DNA of 64,000 nucleotides from Pelagibius sp. CAU 1746 (GCF_039839785.1 NZ_JBDOQT010000001.1:3038001-3102000), one strand, 5' to 3'; shown: positions 28,426 through 37,598, counted from the stretch's first letter. The notes: generated by a model not told the origin, from the letters alone. Program-made: numbers and translations.

Positions 28426-29460
28426 ATGGCAAACACCAAATCGACGGGCACGCGTGGCGGCGGCAAACGCAAGGCAGCCGCGCCGCCGCTGAAGGCCAGC
28501 GTCGAGGAGATGCAGCGGTATTACCGCGACATGCTGCTGATCCGCCGCTTCGAAGAAAAGGCCGGCCAGATGTACGGCATGGGCCTGATCGGCGGCTTCT
28601 GCCACCTTTACATCGGCCAGGAGGCCGTGGTCGTCGGCATTCAGGCGGCCATGGGCCCCAAGGACACCGTGCTGACGTCCTACCGCGATCACGCCCACAT
28701 GCTGGCCTGCGGCATGGACTCGAAGGGGGTCATGGCGGAGCTGACCGGCCGCGAAGGCGGCTACTCCAAGGGCAAGGGTGGCTCCATGCACATGTTCAGC
28801 CACGACAAGCGCTTCTACGGCGGCCACGGCATCGTCGGCGCCCAGGTGCCGCTGGGCACCGGCTTCGCCTTCGCCCACCGCTATCTGGATGAAGACGCGG
28901 TCTCCGTCACCTACCTGGGCGACGGCGCGCTGAACCAGGGCCAGGTCTACGAATCCTTCAACATGGCCGCCCTCTGGTCGCTGCCCGCGGTCTACGTGAT
29001 CGAGAACAACAAGTACGGCATGGGCACCTCCACGGAACGGTCCTCGGCCAAGTCCACCGAGCTCTATCACCGCGGTCAGGCCTACGGCATTCCCGGCGTG
29101 CAGGTCGACGGCATGGACGTGCTGGCCGTGCGCGAGGCGGCGGAGAAGGCCCTGGCCCACGCCCGCTCCGGCAAGGGGCCCTACATCATGGAGATGCTGA
29201 CCTACCGCTACCGCGGCCACTCCATGTCCGATCCGGCCAAGTACCGCTCCAAGGAAGAGGTGCAGAAGGTGCGCCAGGAGCGCGATCCCATCGAGCGCCT
29301 GCGCGGCATCATGATCGAGCGCAAGGTGATGGACGAGGCCAAGCTCAAGGAACTGGACAAGGAAGTGAAGGCCATCGTCTCCGAGGCCGCCGACTTCGCC
29401 CAGACCAGCCCGGAGCCGGATGTCTCGGAGCTCTACACGGATGTCTACGTCGGTGCCTGA
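28426..29460 (+). CDS. pdhA: pyruvate dehydrogenase E1 component, alpha subunit
   Basis: Thiamine-diphosphate-dependent decarboxylase subunit (alpha2beta2 type). ATG 28426 with GGGAG 7 bases ahead gives 344 residues; an upstream in-frame start would add 19 unmatched residues. The TPP motif runs from GDGALNQGQVYESFNMAALW to VYVIENNKYGMGT; TYRYRGHSMSDPAKYRSKEE contains the regulatory loop region. It heads the PDH cluster pdhABC-(three unknown genes)-lpd. Confidence 0.97.
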   Translation: MANTKSTGTRGGGKRKAAAPPLKASVEEMQRYYRDMLLIRRFEEKAGQMYGMGLIGGFCHLYIGQEAVVVGIQAAMGPKDTVLTSYRDHAHMLACGMDSKGVMAELTGREGGYSKGKGGSMHMFSHDKRFYGGHGIVGAQVPLGTGFAFAHRYLDEDAVSVTYLGDGALNQGQVYESFNMAALWSLPAVYVIENNKYGMGTSTERSSAKSTELYHRGQAYGIPGVQVDGMDVLAVREAAEKALAHARSGKGPYIMEMLTYRYRGHSMSDPAKYRSKEEVQKVRQERDPIERLRGIMIERKVMDEAKLKELDKEVKAIVSEAADFAQTSPEPDVSELYTDVYVGA

Positions 29461-29524
29461 CGGCGTCTGACGCAACAAGAGATCAGCGCGGGGCCTTGGC
29501 CCTGAACGACTTCCCGGAGGGGAT

Positions 29525-30907
29525 ATGCCAATCGAAGTTCTCATGCCGGCGCTCTCGCCCACCATGACCGAAGGCAAGCTGGCCAAATGGCTGAAGCAGG
29601 AAGGCGACGAGGTATCGTCGGGCGACATCCTGGCCGAGATCGAAACCGACAAGGCGACCATGGAAGTGGAAGCCGTCGACGAAGGGGTGCTCGGCAAGAT
29701 CATGGTGCCGGAAGGCACCGACGCCGTGCCGGTGAACCAGGTGATCGCCGTGCTGCTGGAGGACGGCGAGGACGCCTCCGCGATCTCCGAGGCCCCCAAG
29801 AAGGCCGAAGCCAAGCAGCCGGACCCCCAGGCCAAGGAAGCCCCCAAGGAGGAGTCCGGCAGGACCCACGCCGCGCCGCCGAAGGAACCCTCGCCGGAGG
29901 CGGAGCCGGAGTGGACCGGCCCCACCGTCACCCAGACGGTGCGCGAGGCCCTGCGCGACGCCATGGCCGAAGAGATGCGCGCCAACGACCGTGTCTTCCT
30001 CATGGGCGAGGAGGTCGCCGAATACCAGGGCGCCTACAAGGTCAGCCAGGGCCTGCTCGACGAGTTCGGTGCCCGGCGCGTGGTGGACACGCCGATCACC
30101 GAGCACGGCTTCGCCGGCCTGGGCGTCGGCGCGGCCATGTACGGCCTCAGGCCCATCGTCGAGTTCATGACCTTCAACTTCGCCATGCAGGCCATCGACC
30201 AGATCATCAATTCAGCGGCCAAGACACACTACATGTCCGGCGGCCAGGTCTCCTCGCCGATCGTGTTCCGCGGCCCCAACGGCGCCGCCGCGCGGGTCGC
30301 GGCCCAGCACTCCCAGTGCTACGCCTCCTGGTACGCCCATGTGCCGGGCCTCAAGGTCGTGGCACCCTATTCGGCGGCCGACGCCAAGGGCTTGCTGAAA
30401 TCCGCCATCCGCGACGACAACCCGGTCATTTTCCTGGAGAACGAGATCCTCTACGGCCAGAGCTTCGACGTGCCGGACAGCGCCGACTGGACCGTGCCGA
30501 TCGGCAAGGCACGCATCGCCCGGCCGGGCAAGGACGTCACCATCACCGCCTTCTCGATCATGGTCGGCAAGGCGCTGGAGGCGGCGGAGAAGCTGGCGGA
30601 GGAAGGCATCGACGCGGAGGTCATCGACCTGCGCAGCCTGCGCCCCCTGGACAGCGAAACCATCATCGCCTCGGTGCAGAAGACCAACCGCCTGGTGACC
30701 TGCGAGGAAGGCTGGGGCTACGCCGGCATCGGCTCGGAAGTCGCCTCGGTCGTCATGGAACAGGCTTTCGACTGGCTCGACGCACCGGTCAAGCGGGTCT
30801 ACGGCGCCGACGTGCCGATGCCCTACGCCGCCAACCTGGAAGCGCTGGCGCTGCCGCAGGCCGACACCATCGCCGCCGGCGCCAAAGAAGTCTGTTACCG
30901 CGGCTGA
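29525..30907 (+). CDS. pdhB: pyruvate dehydrogenase E1 component, beta subunit, with N-terminal lipoyl domain
   Basis: A 460-residue fusion: residues 1-79 are a lipoyl domain with the modified lysine K43 in [11 protein letters not shown], followed by an Ala/Pro/Glu-rich linker (about 85-130) and the transketolase-type E1 beta core from about 137 ([20 protein letters not shown]) to the end. Lipoyl domains on E1 beta are known in alphaproteobacteria. The lipoyl domain is almost the same as that of PdhC, with a 50-base identical DNA run. GGAGGGG precedes the ATG. Confidence 0.97.
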   Translation: MPIEVLMPALSPTMTEGKLAKWLKQEGDEVSSGDILAEIETDKATMEVEAVDEGVLGKIMVPEGTDAVPVNQVIAVLLEDGEDASAISEAPKKAEAKQPDPQAKEAPKEESGRTHAAPPKEPSPEAEPEWTGPTVTQTVREALRDAMAEEMRANDRVFLMGEEVAEYQGAYKVSQGLLDEFGARRVVDTPITEHGFAGLGVGAAMYGLRPIVEFMTFNFAMQAIDQIINSAAKTHYMSGGQVSSPIVFRGPNGAAARVAAQHSQCYASWYAHVPGLKVVAPYSAADAKGLLKSAIRDDNPVIFLENEILYGQSFDVPDSADWTVPIGKARIARPGKDVTITAFSIMVGKALEAAEKLAEEGIDAEVIDLRSLRPLDSETIIASVQKTNRLVTCEEGWGYAGIGSEVASVVMEQAFDWLDAPVKRVYGADVPMPYAANLEALALPQADTIAAGAKEVCYRG

Positions 30908-30931
30908 GCCCGGCGGGGGAGGAATAGCGAC

Positions 30932-32281
30932 ATGCCGATCAATATCCTGATGCCGGCGCTTTCGCCGACCATGACCGAGGGCACGCTGGCCAAGTGGCTG
31001 GTCAAGGAAGGCGACGAGGTGACCTCGGGCGATGTCATCGCCGAGATCGAAACCGACAAGGCGACCATGGAAGTGGAAGCCGTCGACGAGGGCACCGTGG
31101 GCAAGATCATGGTCGCCGAAGGCACCGACGGGGTGCCGGTGAACAAGGTCATCGCCGTGCTGCTGGAAGAGGGCGAGGACGCCTCGGCCATCGCCGAAGC
31201 GCCGGAGGCGCCCGCGCCAAAGTCCCCCGAAGTCGAAGCGGCGAAACCCGCGGCCGCCGGCAACGGCGTCACCCCGCCGACGGTCAATCCCCAGGTCACC
31301 GACGCGGTGACCCAGAGCGCCACCCCCGCGCCGGCAGCGTCTTCGGGACCCGAGGGCCGCGTCTTCGCCAGCCCGCTGGCCCGGCGCATCGCCAAGGACA
31401 AGGGCGTCGACCTGGCGGCGCTCAAGGGCAGCGGCCCGCACGGCCGCATCGTCAAGGCCGACGTCGAGGCCGCCCCGAAGAGCATTGGGCCTGGCGCCGC
31501 CGCGCCGGCGGCCGCCGCGGCTCCGGCGGCAACACCAGCTGCTGCGGCTCCCGCCGCCGCGGGCCCCGGCGCCAAGGCACTGGCCGACATGCTGGGCATG
31601 GCCTACACGCAGGAGCCGCTCAGCGGCATGCGCAAGACCATCGCCAAGCGCCTCACCGAGTCCAAGCAGCAGGTACCGCACTTCTATCTCACGGTCGACT
31701 GCGAGCTGGACGAACTGCTGAAGGTCAGGAAGGAGCTGAATAGCCGCTCCGACGCCTACAAGATCTCGGTCAACGACTTCGTCATCCGTGCCGTCGCCCT
31801 GGCCCTGAAGCAGGTGCCGGCGGCCAATGCCTCCTACGACGAGTCCGGCCTGCTGTTCTACGAGCACGCCGACGTCTCGGTGGCGGTGGCGACCCCCTCG
31901 GGCCTCATCACGCCGATCATCAAGGCTGCAGAGGGCAAGGGCCTGGCGGCCATCGCCAACGAGATGAAGGACCTCGCCGGGCGCGCGCGCGACGGCAAGC
32001 TGAAGCCGGAGGAGTACCAGGGCGGCACTTTCTCGGTCTCCAACCTCGGCATGTTCGGCATCAAGGAGTTCTCCGCCGTCATCAATCCGCCGCAGGGCTG
32101 CATCCTGGCGGTGGGTGCCGGCGAGCAGCGTCCGGTGGTGAAGGACGGCGCGCTGAGCGTCGCCACGGTGATGAGCTGCACCCTCTCGGTCGACCACCGC
32201 GTGGTGGACGGCGCGGTCGGAGCGGAGTTCCTGGCGGCCTTCAAGAAGCTGATCGAGGATCCGCTTTCCATGCTGCTGTAG
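30932..32281 (+). CDS. pdhC: pyruvate dehydrogenase E2, dihydrolipoamide acetyltransferase
   Basis: Core of the PDH complex; transfers acetyl from lipoamide to CoA. Domains of the 449-residue protein: lipoyl 1-79 (K43), flexible linker, peripheral subunit-binding domain about 145-178 (FASPLARRIAKDKGVDL), Ala/Pro linker, catalytic CAT-like domain about 226-449 with the active-site histidine in TLSVDHRVVDGAVGAEFL. GGGGGAGGAA lies ahead of the start. Lipoate for K43 would come from LipA, encoded further down. Confidence 0.98.
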   Translation: MPINILMPALSPTMTEGTLAKWLVKEGDEVTSGDVIAEIETDKATMEVEAVDEGTVGKIMVAEGTDGVPVNKVIAVLLEEGEDASAIAEAPEAPAPKSPEVEAAKPAAAGNGVTPPTVNPQVTDAVTQSATPAPAASSGPEGRVFASPLARRIAKDKGVDLAALKGSGPHGRIVKADVEAAPKSIGPGAAAPAAAAAPAATPAAAAPAAAGPGAKALADMLGMAYTQEPLSGMRKTIAKRLTESKQQVPHFYLTVDCELDELLKVRKELNSRSDAYKISVNDFVIRAVALALKQVPAANASYDESGLLFYEHADVSVAVATPSGLITPIIKAAEGKGLAAIANEMKDLAGRARDGKLKPEEYQGGTFSVSNLGMFGIKEFSAVINPPQGCILAVGAGEQRPVVKDGALSVATVMSCTLSVDHRVVDGAVGAEFLAAFKKLIEDPLSMLL

Positions 32282-32310
32282 CGGCGGCCAGACCCTAAGG
32301 GGGACATCCC

Positions 32311-32934
32311 ATGCGACGCCTGCTGGTACTCCTGTTCCTCCTGCTGCCGCTGCCCGCGGCGGCCGAGCCGCTCGACGACGTGAAGGAGAGCTTCCTGGCC
32401 TACAAGGTCGCAATCCTGGAAGCCGACGGCGAGGCGGCGGCCAGTGTCGTCACGCAGAACTCGCGGGACTACTTCCGCAACCTGGCGAATCACGCGCTGA
32501 CCCTGGACCGCGCCGGCCTGCATGAAATTCACCTGACCGACCGGCTCTACGCCATGCTGCTGCGCCACAACCTGGACCGCACTCAACTGCAGCAAATGTC
32601 TGGCGATCAGATCGTCTCCTATGCGGTCGATCACGGCTGGATCGGCCGCAGCGGCGCTTCGCAGCTTCGGCTCGGCCACTATCAGATCGAAGGCGACCGC
32701 GCCAGCGGCACCATCCTGCGGCCGGACGGCCTCAAGAGTGCCTTCAAGATGGAGTTCGTGAGGGAAGGCGGCAAATGGCTGCTCGATCTTGTCGCCCTGA
32801 TGGACCTGACCCGGACCGCCTTTGAGTACTCCGTCCAGCAGTCCGGCCTCGGCGAAGACGAATTCGTCCTGCTGATGCTGGAGCAGGGCACCGGCGTGAA
32901 GCCCGGCCCCGAGATTTGGGATCCGCCGTCATGA
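32311..32934 (+). CDS. secreted protein of unknown function, paralogue 1 of 3
   Basis: 207 residues with a signal peptide (MRRLLVLLFLLLPLPAAAEP, cleavage near A18-E19). The mature part starts with a helix FLAYKVAILEADGEAAASVV of the kind that opens NTF2-like domains, and shares LLRHN, MSGDQIVSYAV and the C-terminal GPEIWDPPS with the next two genes. I do not recognise the family. It is 29 bases after pdhC and overlaps the next gene by four bases (ATGA), so it is part of the PDH transcript and translation is coupled. The signal peptide points to the periplasm while PDH is cytoplasmic. Confidence 0.8.
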   Translation: MRRLLVLLFLLLPLPAAAEPLDDVKESFLAYKVAILEADGEAAASVVTQNSRDYFRNLANHALTLDRAGLHEIHLTDRLYAMLLRHNLDRTQLQQMSGDQIVSYAVDHGWIGRSGASQLRLGHYQIEGDRASGTILRPDGLKSAFKMEFVREGGKWLLDLVALMDLTRTAFEYSVQQSGLGEDEFVLLMLEQGTGVKPGPEIWDPPS

Positions 32935-33560
32935 GCCTGCGTTCCCTCATCGTTGCCTTCTTGTTGCTGGCCGCCGCGCCGGTCGAGGCGGCGCCGCAGG
33001 ACAATGTGTCGGCAACCTTCGCGGCCTACCAGGCCGCCCTGCTGGCGACCGACGGCGAAAAGGCGGCGGAAATCGTCACGCAGGGCTCGCGCGACCTCTA
33101 CCGGCACTACGCCAACCAGGCTTTGACCCTCGATCATGCGGCCCTCAACCGCGTGCACATCGCCGATCGCCTGACCATCCTGCTGCTGCGCCACAGTGTT
33201 GAGCGCGAGCGCCTGATGCAGATGAGCGGCGGCGACATCATCGCCTACGCGGTGGAGCAGGGCTGGATCAGCAAGGAAGGCACCGCCGGTATCCGGCTTG
33301 GCAATTTCCAGGTGGCCGGGGACCTCGCGACGGGGGCACTGCTGCGCACCGACGGCAGCGAGACTCCCTACAGGGTCGAGTTCCTCAAGGAGGACGGCGA
33401 CTGGCACCTGAACCTGAAGAAGATGCTCGAGTTTGCGCGCATCGGGATCGAGTACGCGGTTCAGCAGGCCGGCATGTCGGAAGACGAGTTCATCCTGACC
33501 TTGCTGGAATACTCCACGGGCAAGAAACCCGGGCCGGAGATCTGGAACCCGCCGTCATGA
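32931..33560 (+). CDS. secreted protein of unknown function, paralogue 2 of 3
   Basis: 209 residues from ATG 32931, which overlaps the stop of the previous gene as ATGA; an ATG five codons earlier is possible. Signal peptide MSLRSLIVAFLLLAAAPVEA. It is visibly close to paralogue 1 along its length (VTQGSRDLYRHYANQALTLD versus VTQNSRDYFRNLANHALTLD; EYAVQQAGMSEDEFIL versus EYSVQQSGLGEDEFVL) and ends GPEIWNPPS. The next gene starts inside its stop codon. Confidence 0.8.
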   Translation: MSLRSLIVAFLLLAAAPVEAAPQDNVSATFAAYQAALLATDGEKAAEIVTQGSRDLYRHYANQALTLDHAALNRVHIADRLTILLLRHSVERERLMQMSGGDIIAYAVEQGWISKEGTAGIRLGNFQVAGDLATGALLRTDGSETPYRVEFLKEDGDWHLNLKKMLEFARIGIEYAVQQAGMSEDEFILTLLEYSTGKKPGPEIWNPPS

Positions 33561-34204
33561 GCCTGCGTCTCGTCATCGCAACCCTGCTGATACTGCTGGC
33601 CGCGCCGGCCGCGGCGCAGTCCGACCCGGCGGCGGTTGCGCAGAGCTTTGCCGCCTACAAGCAGGCGCTGATCGACGGCGACGGGGCCAAGGCCTCGGCG
33701 CTGACGTCCTCGGATACCCATGCCTTCCTGAAACAGACCTTGGATCGGGCGCTGACCATGGAGGCGGACGAGGTTCAGGCCCTGCCGCTGCTCGACCAGA
33801 TCTCAGTGCTGATGCTGCGCCACAACATGAAGGCCGAGCAACTGCGCGAGATGAAGGACGGCGATCCCGTCGCCTACGCGGTGAACCAGAGAGCCTTCGA
33901 CATGAACGAGGTGGAGAAGCTGGAAGCCGAAGGCTTCACCATCAACGGCGACGACGCTCAGGCGCCGATCTCCAACCTCAAGGGCTCGCCGATCCCGGTC
34001 AACGTGCATTTCAAGGAAGAGCAGGGCACTTGGCGCTTCGATCTGCTGTCCTCCATCGCGCCGTTCCGCGCGGTCTTCGACGCCCAGGCGGGCATGCTCA
34101 GCGCCCTGAAGTCGAAGGACGGCAGCAATGGCGCCGTACCCTTGATCATTCACCTGATCACCGGCCGCGCGCCGGATCCCAACATCTGGAACCCGCCGGG
34201 ATGA
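33557..34204 (+). CDS. secreted protein of unknown function, paralogue 3 of 3
   Basis: 215 residues, signal peptide MSLRLVIATLLILLAAPAAA with cleavage before QSDP. More diverged than the other two but alignable: SFAAYKQALIDGDGAKASAL, MLRHNMKAEQLREMKDGD, VAYAV, and the end DPNIWNPPG. Its last third carries an insertion (SALKSKDGSNGAVP). It closes the translationally coupled triplet; a REP-like element and then lpd follow. Confidence 0.8.
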   Translation: MSLRLVIATLLILLAAPAAAQSDPAAVAQSFAAYKQALIDGDGAKASALTSSDTHAFLKQTLDRALTMEADEVQALPLLDQISVLMLRHNMKAEQLREMKDGDPVAYAVNQRAFDMNEVEKLEAEGFTINGDDAQAPISNLKGSPIPVNVHFKEEQGTWRFDLLSSIAPFRAVFDAQAGMLSALKSKDGSNGAVPLIIHLITGRAPDPNIWNPPG

Positions 34205-34263
34205 GGCAGAGGCATTCACTCGTTACCCGCAGGAAATGCGCACCACCGGACACCTCGGGGCTG

Positions 34264-34420
34264 TCGTCCCGGCACTTGATGCCGGGACCCAATGCCCTCT
34301 CCGCAGCCGAGGCCGTGGTGGTATTCCTGAGCATGGCAGGCGAGACCGAGAACGCAAAATCGCGGGACTGTGCAATGCACGACCGGCAATGGGTCCCGGG
34401 GTCAAGCCCCGGGATGACAA
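34264..34420. repeat. REP-like palindrome pair flanking a 106-base spacer
   Basis: TCCCGGCA-CTTGA-TGCCGGGA (34267-34287) and TCCCGGGG-TCAAG-CCCCGGGA (34394-34414), in head-to-head orientation and flanked by GTCrTCCCGG / GGGACCCA sequences. This is the common alphaproteobacterial extragenic palindrome. The spacer between them shows no gene. It sits in the 251-base gap before lpd and may end or stabilise the upstream part of the transcript. Confidence 0.8.
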
Positions 34421-34455
34421 CGGAGTATGGCTTCCGGGCCTAGAGGAGAGCTTTT

Positions 34456-35859
34456 GTGGCTGATACGAATTTCGATCTCATCGTCGTCGGCGGCGGACCG
34501 GGCGGCTACGTGGCGGCGATCCGCGCCGCGCAGCTGAAAATGAAGGTCTGCGTGGTCGAGAAGGCGCACCTGGGCGGCATCTGCCTCAACTGGGGCTGCA
34601 TCCCGACCAAGGCGCTGCTGCGCTCTGCGGAGATCTACCACTACATGCAGCACGCCGATGCCTACGGCCTCACCGCCGGCAATGTCGGCTTTGACGCCGC
34701 CAAGGTCGTGGCGCGCTCGCGCGCCGTCTCCAAGCAGCTCAACGGCGGTGTCGGCCATCTGCTGAAAAAGAACAAGGTCACCGTGGTCGACGGCGAGGCC
34801 AAGCTGAACGGCCCAGGCAAGCTGGTGGTGACCAAGGACGGCAAGAAGGTCAGCGACCTGACCGCCAAGCACATCATCCTGGCCACCGGCGCGCGCCCGC
34901 GGGCCCTGCCGGGCATCGAACCGGACAAGAAGCTGATCTGGACCTACTTCGAGGCCATGGTGCCCGAAGCCATGCCGAAGTCGCTGCTGGTCATCGGCTC
35001 GGGCGCCATCGGCATCGAGTTCGCCTCCTTCTACCACACCATGGGCGTGGACGTGACGGTGGTCGAGGTCATGCCGCAGATCATGCCGGTGGAGGATGAG
35101 GAGATTTCCAAGCTGGCCCGCAAGCAGCTTGAGAAACGCGGCCTCAAGATCATGACCGAGGCCAAGGTGACGGGCGTCAAGAAGGGGACCAACAACGTCA
35201 CCGCCACCGTCGAGGACAAGGCCGGCAAGAAGTCCGAGATTACCGTCGACCGCGTCATCTCCGCCGTCGGCGTGCAGGGCAACATCGAGGACCTCGGCCT
35301 GGAGACCACCAAAGTGAAGACCGACCGCGGCTGCATCGTCATCGATGAATACGGCGGCACCGCGGAGCCCGGCATCTATGCCATCGGCGACGTGGCCGGG
35401 CCGCCCATGCTGGCCCACAAGGCTGAGCACGAAGGCGTCATCTGCGTCGAGAAGATCGCCGGCCTGAACGACGTCCACCCCATGAAGAAGGAGCAGATCC
35501 CCGGCTGCACCTACTGCCACCCGCAGGTGGCCAGCGTCGGCCTGACCGAGAAGAAGGCCAAGGAGGCCGGCTACACGCTGAAGGTCGGGCGCTTCCCCTT
35601 CATCGGCAATGGCAAGGCCATCGCCCTGGGCGAGCCCGACGGCATGGTCAAGACCGTCTTCGACGCCAAGACCGGCCAGCTTCTGGGCGCCCACATGGTG
35701 GGGGCCGAGGTGACGGAGCTGATCCAGGGTTACGTGGTGGCCATGGGGCTGGAGACCACGGAGGCCGAGCTGATGCACACGGTCTTCCCGCATCCGACCC
35801 TCTCCGAGATGATGCACGAGTCGGTGCTTGACGCCTACGGCCGCGTCATCCACATGTAG
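34456..35859 (+). CDS. lpd: dihydrolipoamide dehydrogenase (E3)
   Basis: FAD enzyme that reoxidises dihydrolipoamide of PDH (and possibly of other 2-oxoacid complexes). The GTG start has GAGGAG ahead. In the 467-residue protein the FAD motif is VVGGGPGGYVAA, the redox disulfide is C43/C48 in GGICLNWGCIPTKA, the NAD site VIGSGAIGIEFASF, and the C-terminal TVFPHPTLSEMMHE holds the catalytic His-Glu. It follows pdhABC after the three unknown genes and a REP element. Confidence 0.98.
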   Translation: MADTNFDLIVVGGGPGGYVAAIRAAQLKMKVCVVEKAHLGGICLNWGCIPTKALLRSAEIYHYMQHADAYGLTAGNVGFDAAKVVARSRAVSKQLNGGVGHLLKKNKVTVVDGEAKLNGPGKLVVTKDGKKVSDLTAKHIILATGARPRALPGIEPDKKLIWTYFEAMVPEAMPKSLLVIGSGAIGIEFASFYHTMGVDVTVVEVMPQIMPVEDEEISKLARKQLEKRGLKIMTEAKVTGVKKGTNNVTATVEDKAGKKSEITVDRVISAVGVQGNIEDLGLETTKVKTDRGCIVIDEYGGTAEPGIYAIGDVAGPPMLAHKAEHEGVICVEKIAGLNDVHPMKKEQIPGCTYCHPQVASVGLTEKKAKEAGYTLKVGRFPFIGNGKAIALGEPDGMVKTVFDAKTGQLLGAHMVGAEVTELIQGYVVAMGLETTEAELMHTVFPHPTLSEMMHESVLDAYGRVIHM

Positions 35860-35887
35860 CATCGGAAGAGGGTAGGCGGACCGGCGA

Positions 35888-36025
35888 ATGAATGCAGCGC
35901 TCTATATCGCCTTGGGGTTTGGTGCGATCGGGCTGCTATTCCTGCTCCACAGGTATCCTCAACTGGCGGGTGCGGTCTTTCTGCTGTCGGCCGCCGTGGG
36001 CGGCACCATTTTGCTGCTGCAGTGA
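35888..36025 (+). CDS. 45-residue hydrophobic membrane protein
   Basis: ATG 35888 to TGA 36023-36025 gives MNAALYIALGFGAIGLLFLL, then a short polar turn (HRYPQ) and a second hydrophobic stretch AGAVFLLSAAVGGTILLLQ, that is a two-span hairpin. AGGCGGA precedes the start at about 10 bases. It lies 28 bases after lpd and 33 before lipA on the same strand. I do not recognise a family. Codon choice looks ordinary for this genome, which supports a real gene. Confidence 0.6.
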   Translation: MNAALYIALGFGAIGLLFLLHRYPQLAGAVFLLSAAVGGTILLLQ

Positions 36026-36058
36026 GGGCAAACAAGGTTTTGCAATCAGGACGACACA

Positions 36059-37021
36059 ATGAGTGATAGCGAAACGACAACCAAAACCCCGCGCCTCCGC
36101 CATCCGGAGAAGGCTCACAAGCCGGACCAGGAGGTCAAGCGCAAGCCGGCCTGGATTCGGGTGAAGGCCCCGGTTTCCCGCGAATACCAGGCGACCCGCC
36201 AGATCATGAAGGACAACAACCTTCACACGGTCTGCGAGGAAGCGGCCTGCCCGAACATCGGGGAGTGCTGGGCGCAGCGCCACGCCACCATGATGATCAT
36301 GGGCGGCATCTGCACGCGCGCCTGCTCCTTCTGCAACGTAGCGACCGGCAAGCCGGACGCCCTCGATCCCTTCGAGCCGACCAACGTCGCCCAGGCGGTG
36401 TCCAAGCTGGGCCTGAAGCACGTGGTCATCACCTCGGTCGACCGCGACGACCTGGCCGACGGCGGCGCCGAGCATTTCGCCCAGGTGATCGGCGCGGTCC
36501 GCGAAGCCGCACCGGAAACCACCATCGAGATCCTGACGCCCGACTTCCTGCGCAAGGACGGCGCCCTGGAGGTCGTGGTCACCGCCAAGCCGGACGTCTT
36601 CAACCACAACCTGGAGACCGTGCCGCGGCTCTATACCGAGGTGCGGCCCGGCGCGCGCTACTTCCACTCGCTGCGCCTGCTGGACGAGGTCAAGCGCCTC
36701 GACCCCTCGATATTCACCAAGTCCGGCATCATGGTCGGCCTGGGCGAGAGCAAATCCGAGGTGCTGCAGGTCATGGACGACTTGCGCTCGGCCGACGTCG
36801 ATTTCCTGACCATCGGCCAGTACCTGCAGCCGACCCCCAAGCACCACGTGGTCGACCGCTTCGTGACCCCCGAGGAATTCAAGCAGTACGAGGCCATGGC
36901 CTACAACAAGGGCTTCCTGATGGTCTCGGCGACGCCGCTGACCCGGTCCTCCTACCACGCGGGCGAGGATTTCGCCCGGCTGCGCGCCGCCCGTGAAGCC
37001 AAGTTGGCCGCGGCGGGTTAA
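36059..37021 (+). CDS. lipA: lipoyl synthase LipA
   Basis: Radical SAM enzyme that inserts two sulfurs into octanoyl groups on lipoyl domains such as PdhB/PdhC K43. The auxiliary cluster ligands are C59, C64 and C70 ([12 protein letters not shown]); the radical SAM cluster is C85, C89, C92 (CTRACSFC). The C-terminal RSSYHAGE supplies the serine ligand. 320 residues, full length. Its place next to lpd links lipoate synthesis to its main client. Confidence 0.97.
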   Translation: MSDSETTTKTPRLRHPEKAHKPDQEVKRKPAWIRVKAPVSREYQATRQIMKDNNLHTVCEEAACPNIGECWAQRHATMMIMGGICTRACSFCNVATGKPDALDPFEPTNVAQAVSKLGLKHVVITSVDRDDLADGGAEHFAQVIGAVREAAPETTIEILTPDFLRKDGALEVVVTAKPDVFNHNLETVPRLYTEVRPGARYFHSLRLLDEVKRLDPSIFTKSGIMVGLGESKSEVLQVMDDLRSADVDFLTIGQYLQPTPKHHVVDRFVTPEEFKQYEAMAYNKGFLMVSATPLTRSSYHAGEDFARLRAAREAKLAAAG

Positions 37022-37055
37022 AGGCTTGGCAAGCTAAGGCTTCTATTTTTCCGCT

Positions 37056-37526
37056 ATGCCGGTTCACAAAGAAAAGCGGGTGCTGCCCTACACCTCGAAC
37101 CAGCTCTACCGGCTGGTGGTGGATATCGAGCGCTACCCGGAATTCCTGCCCTGGTGCCTGGGCGCGCGTATCAAGACGCACCAGGACAGCCTGATCGTCG
37201 CCGACCTGATCATCGGCTTCAAAATGTTCCGCGAGCGCTTCACCAGCCGCGTGGTGCCCGACGCTGCCGCGCAGCGCATCGACGTCACCTACGCGGAAGG
37301 CCCCTTCAAGTACCTGGAGAACCACTGGATCTTCCTGGACCATCCGGAAGGCTGCGAGATCGACTTCTACGTCGACTTCGAGTTCCGCTCCAAGCTGCTG
37401 CAGAAGGTCATCGAGGGCCTGTTCCACGAAGCCGTGCGCCGCATGGTCGCCGCCTTCGAAACCCGTGCCCGCGACCTCTACGGCCTGCCCGATGCGGCAC
37501 CTTCGTCGAGTTCCGCAAGCTCCTAG
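37056..37526 (+). CDS. RatA/COQ10-like START domain protein
   Basis: A 156-residue member of the polyketide cyclase/START group related to E. coli RatA and mitochondrial Coq10. The N-terminal segment YTSNQLYRLVVDIERYPEFLPWC is the family hallmark; the rest alternates beta strands and ends in a long helix (LFHEAVRRMVAAFETRARDLYG). Coq10 proteins bind ubiquinone and assist respiration; RatA was described as blocking ribosome subunit joining. In alphaproteobacteria the gene regularly follows lipA, and a ubiquinone role is my preferred reading. Confidence 0.85.
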   Translation: MPVHKEKRVLPYTSNQLYRLVVDIERYPEFLPWCLGARIKTHQDSLIVADLIIGFKMFRERFTSRVVPDAAAQRIDVTYAEGPFKYLENHWIFLDHPEGCEIDFYVDFEFRSKLLQKVIEGLFHEAVRRMVAAFETRARDLYGLPDAAPSSSSASS

Positions 37527-37598
37527 TATTCAATCGGCGAAATCGCCGGCTGGTTGTGCTATTCTTCCCTCTCAAGAGGGCAGACAACGGCAGGCGAT

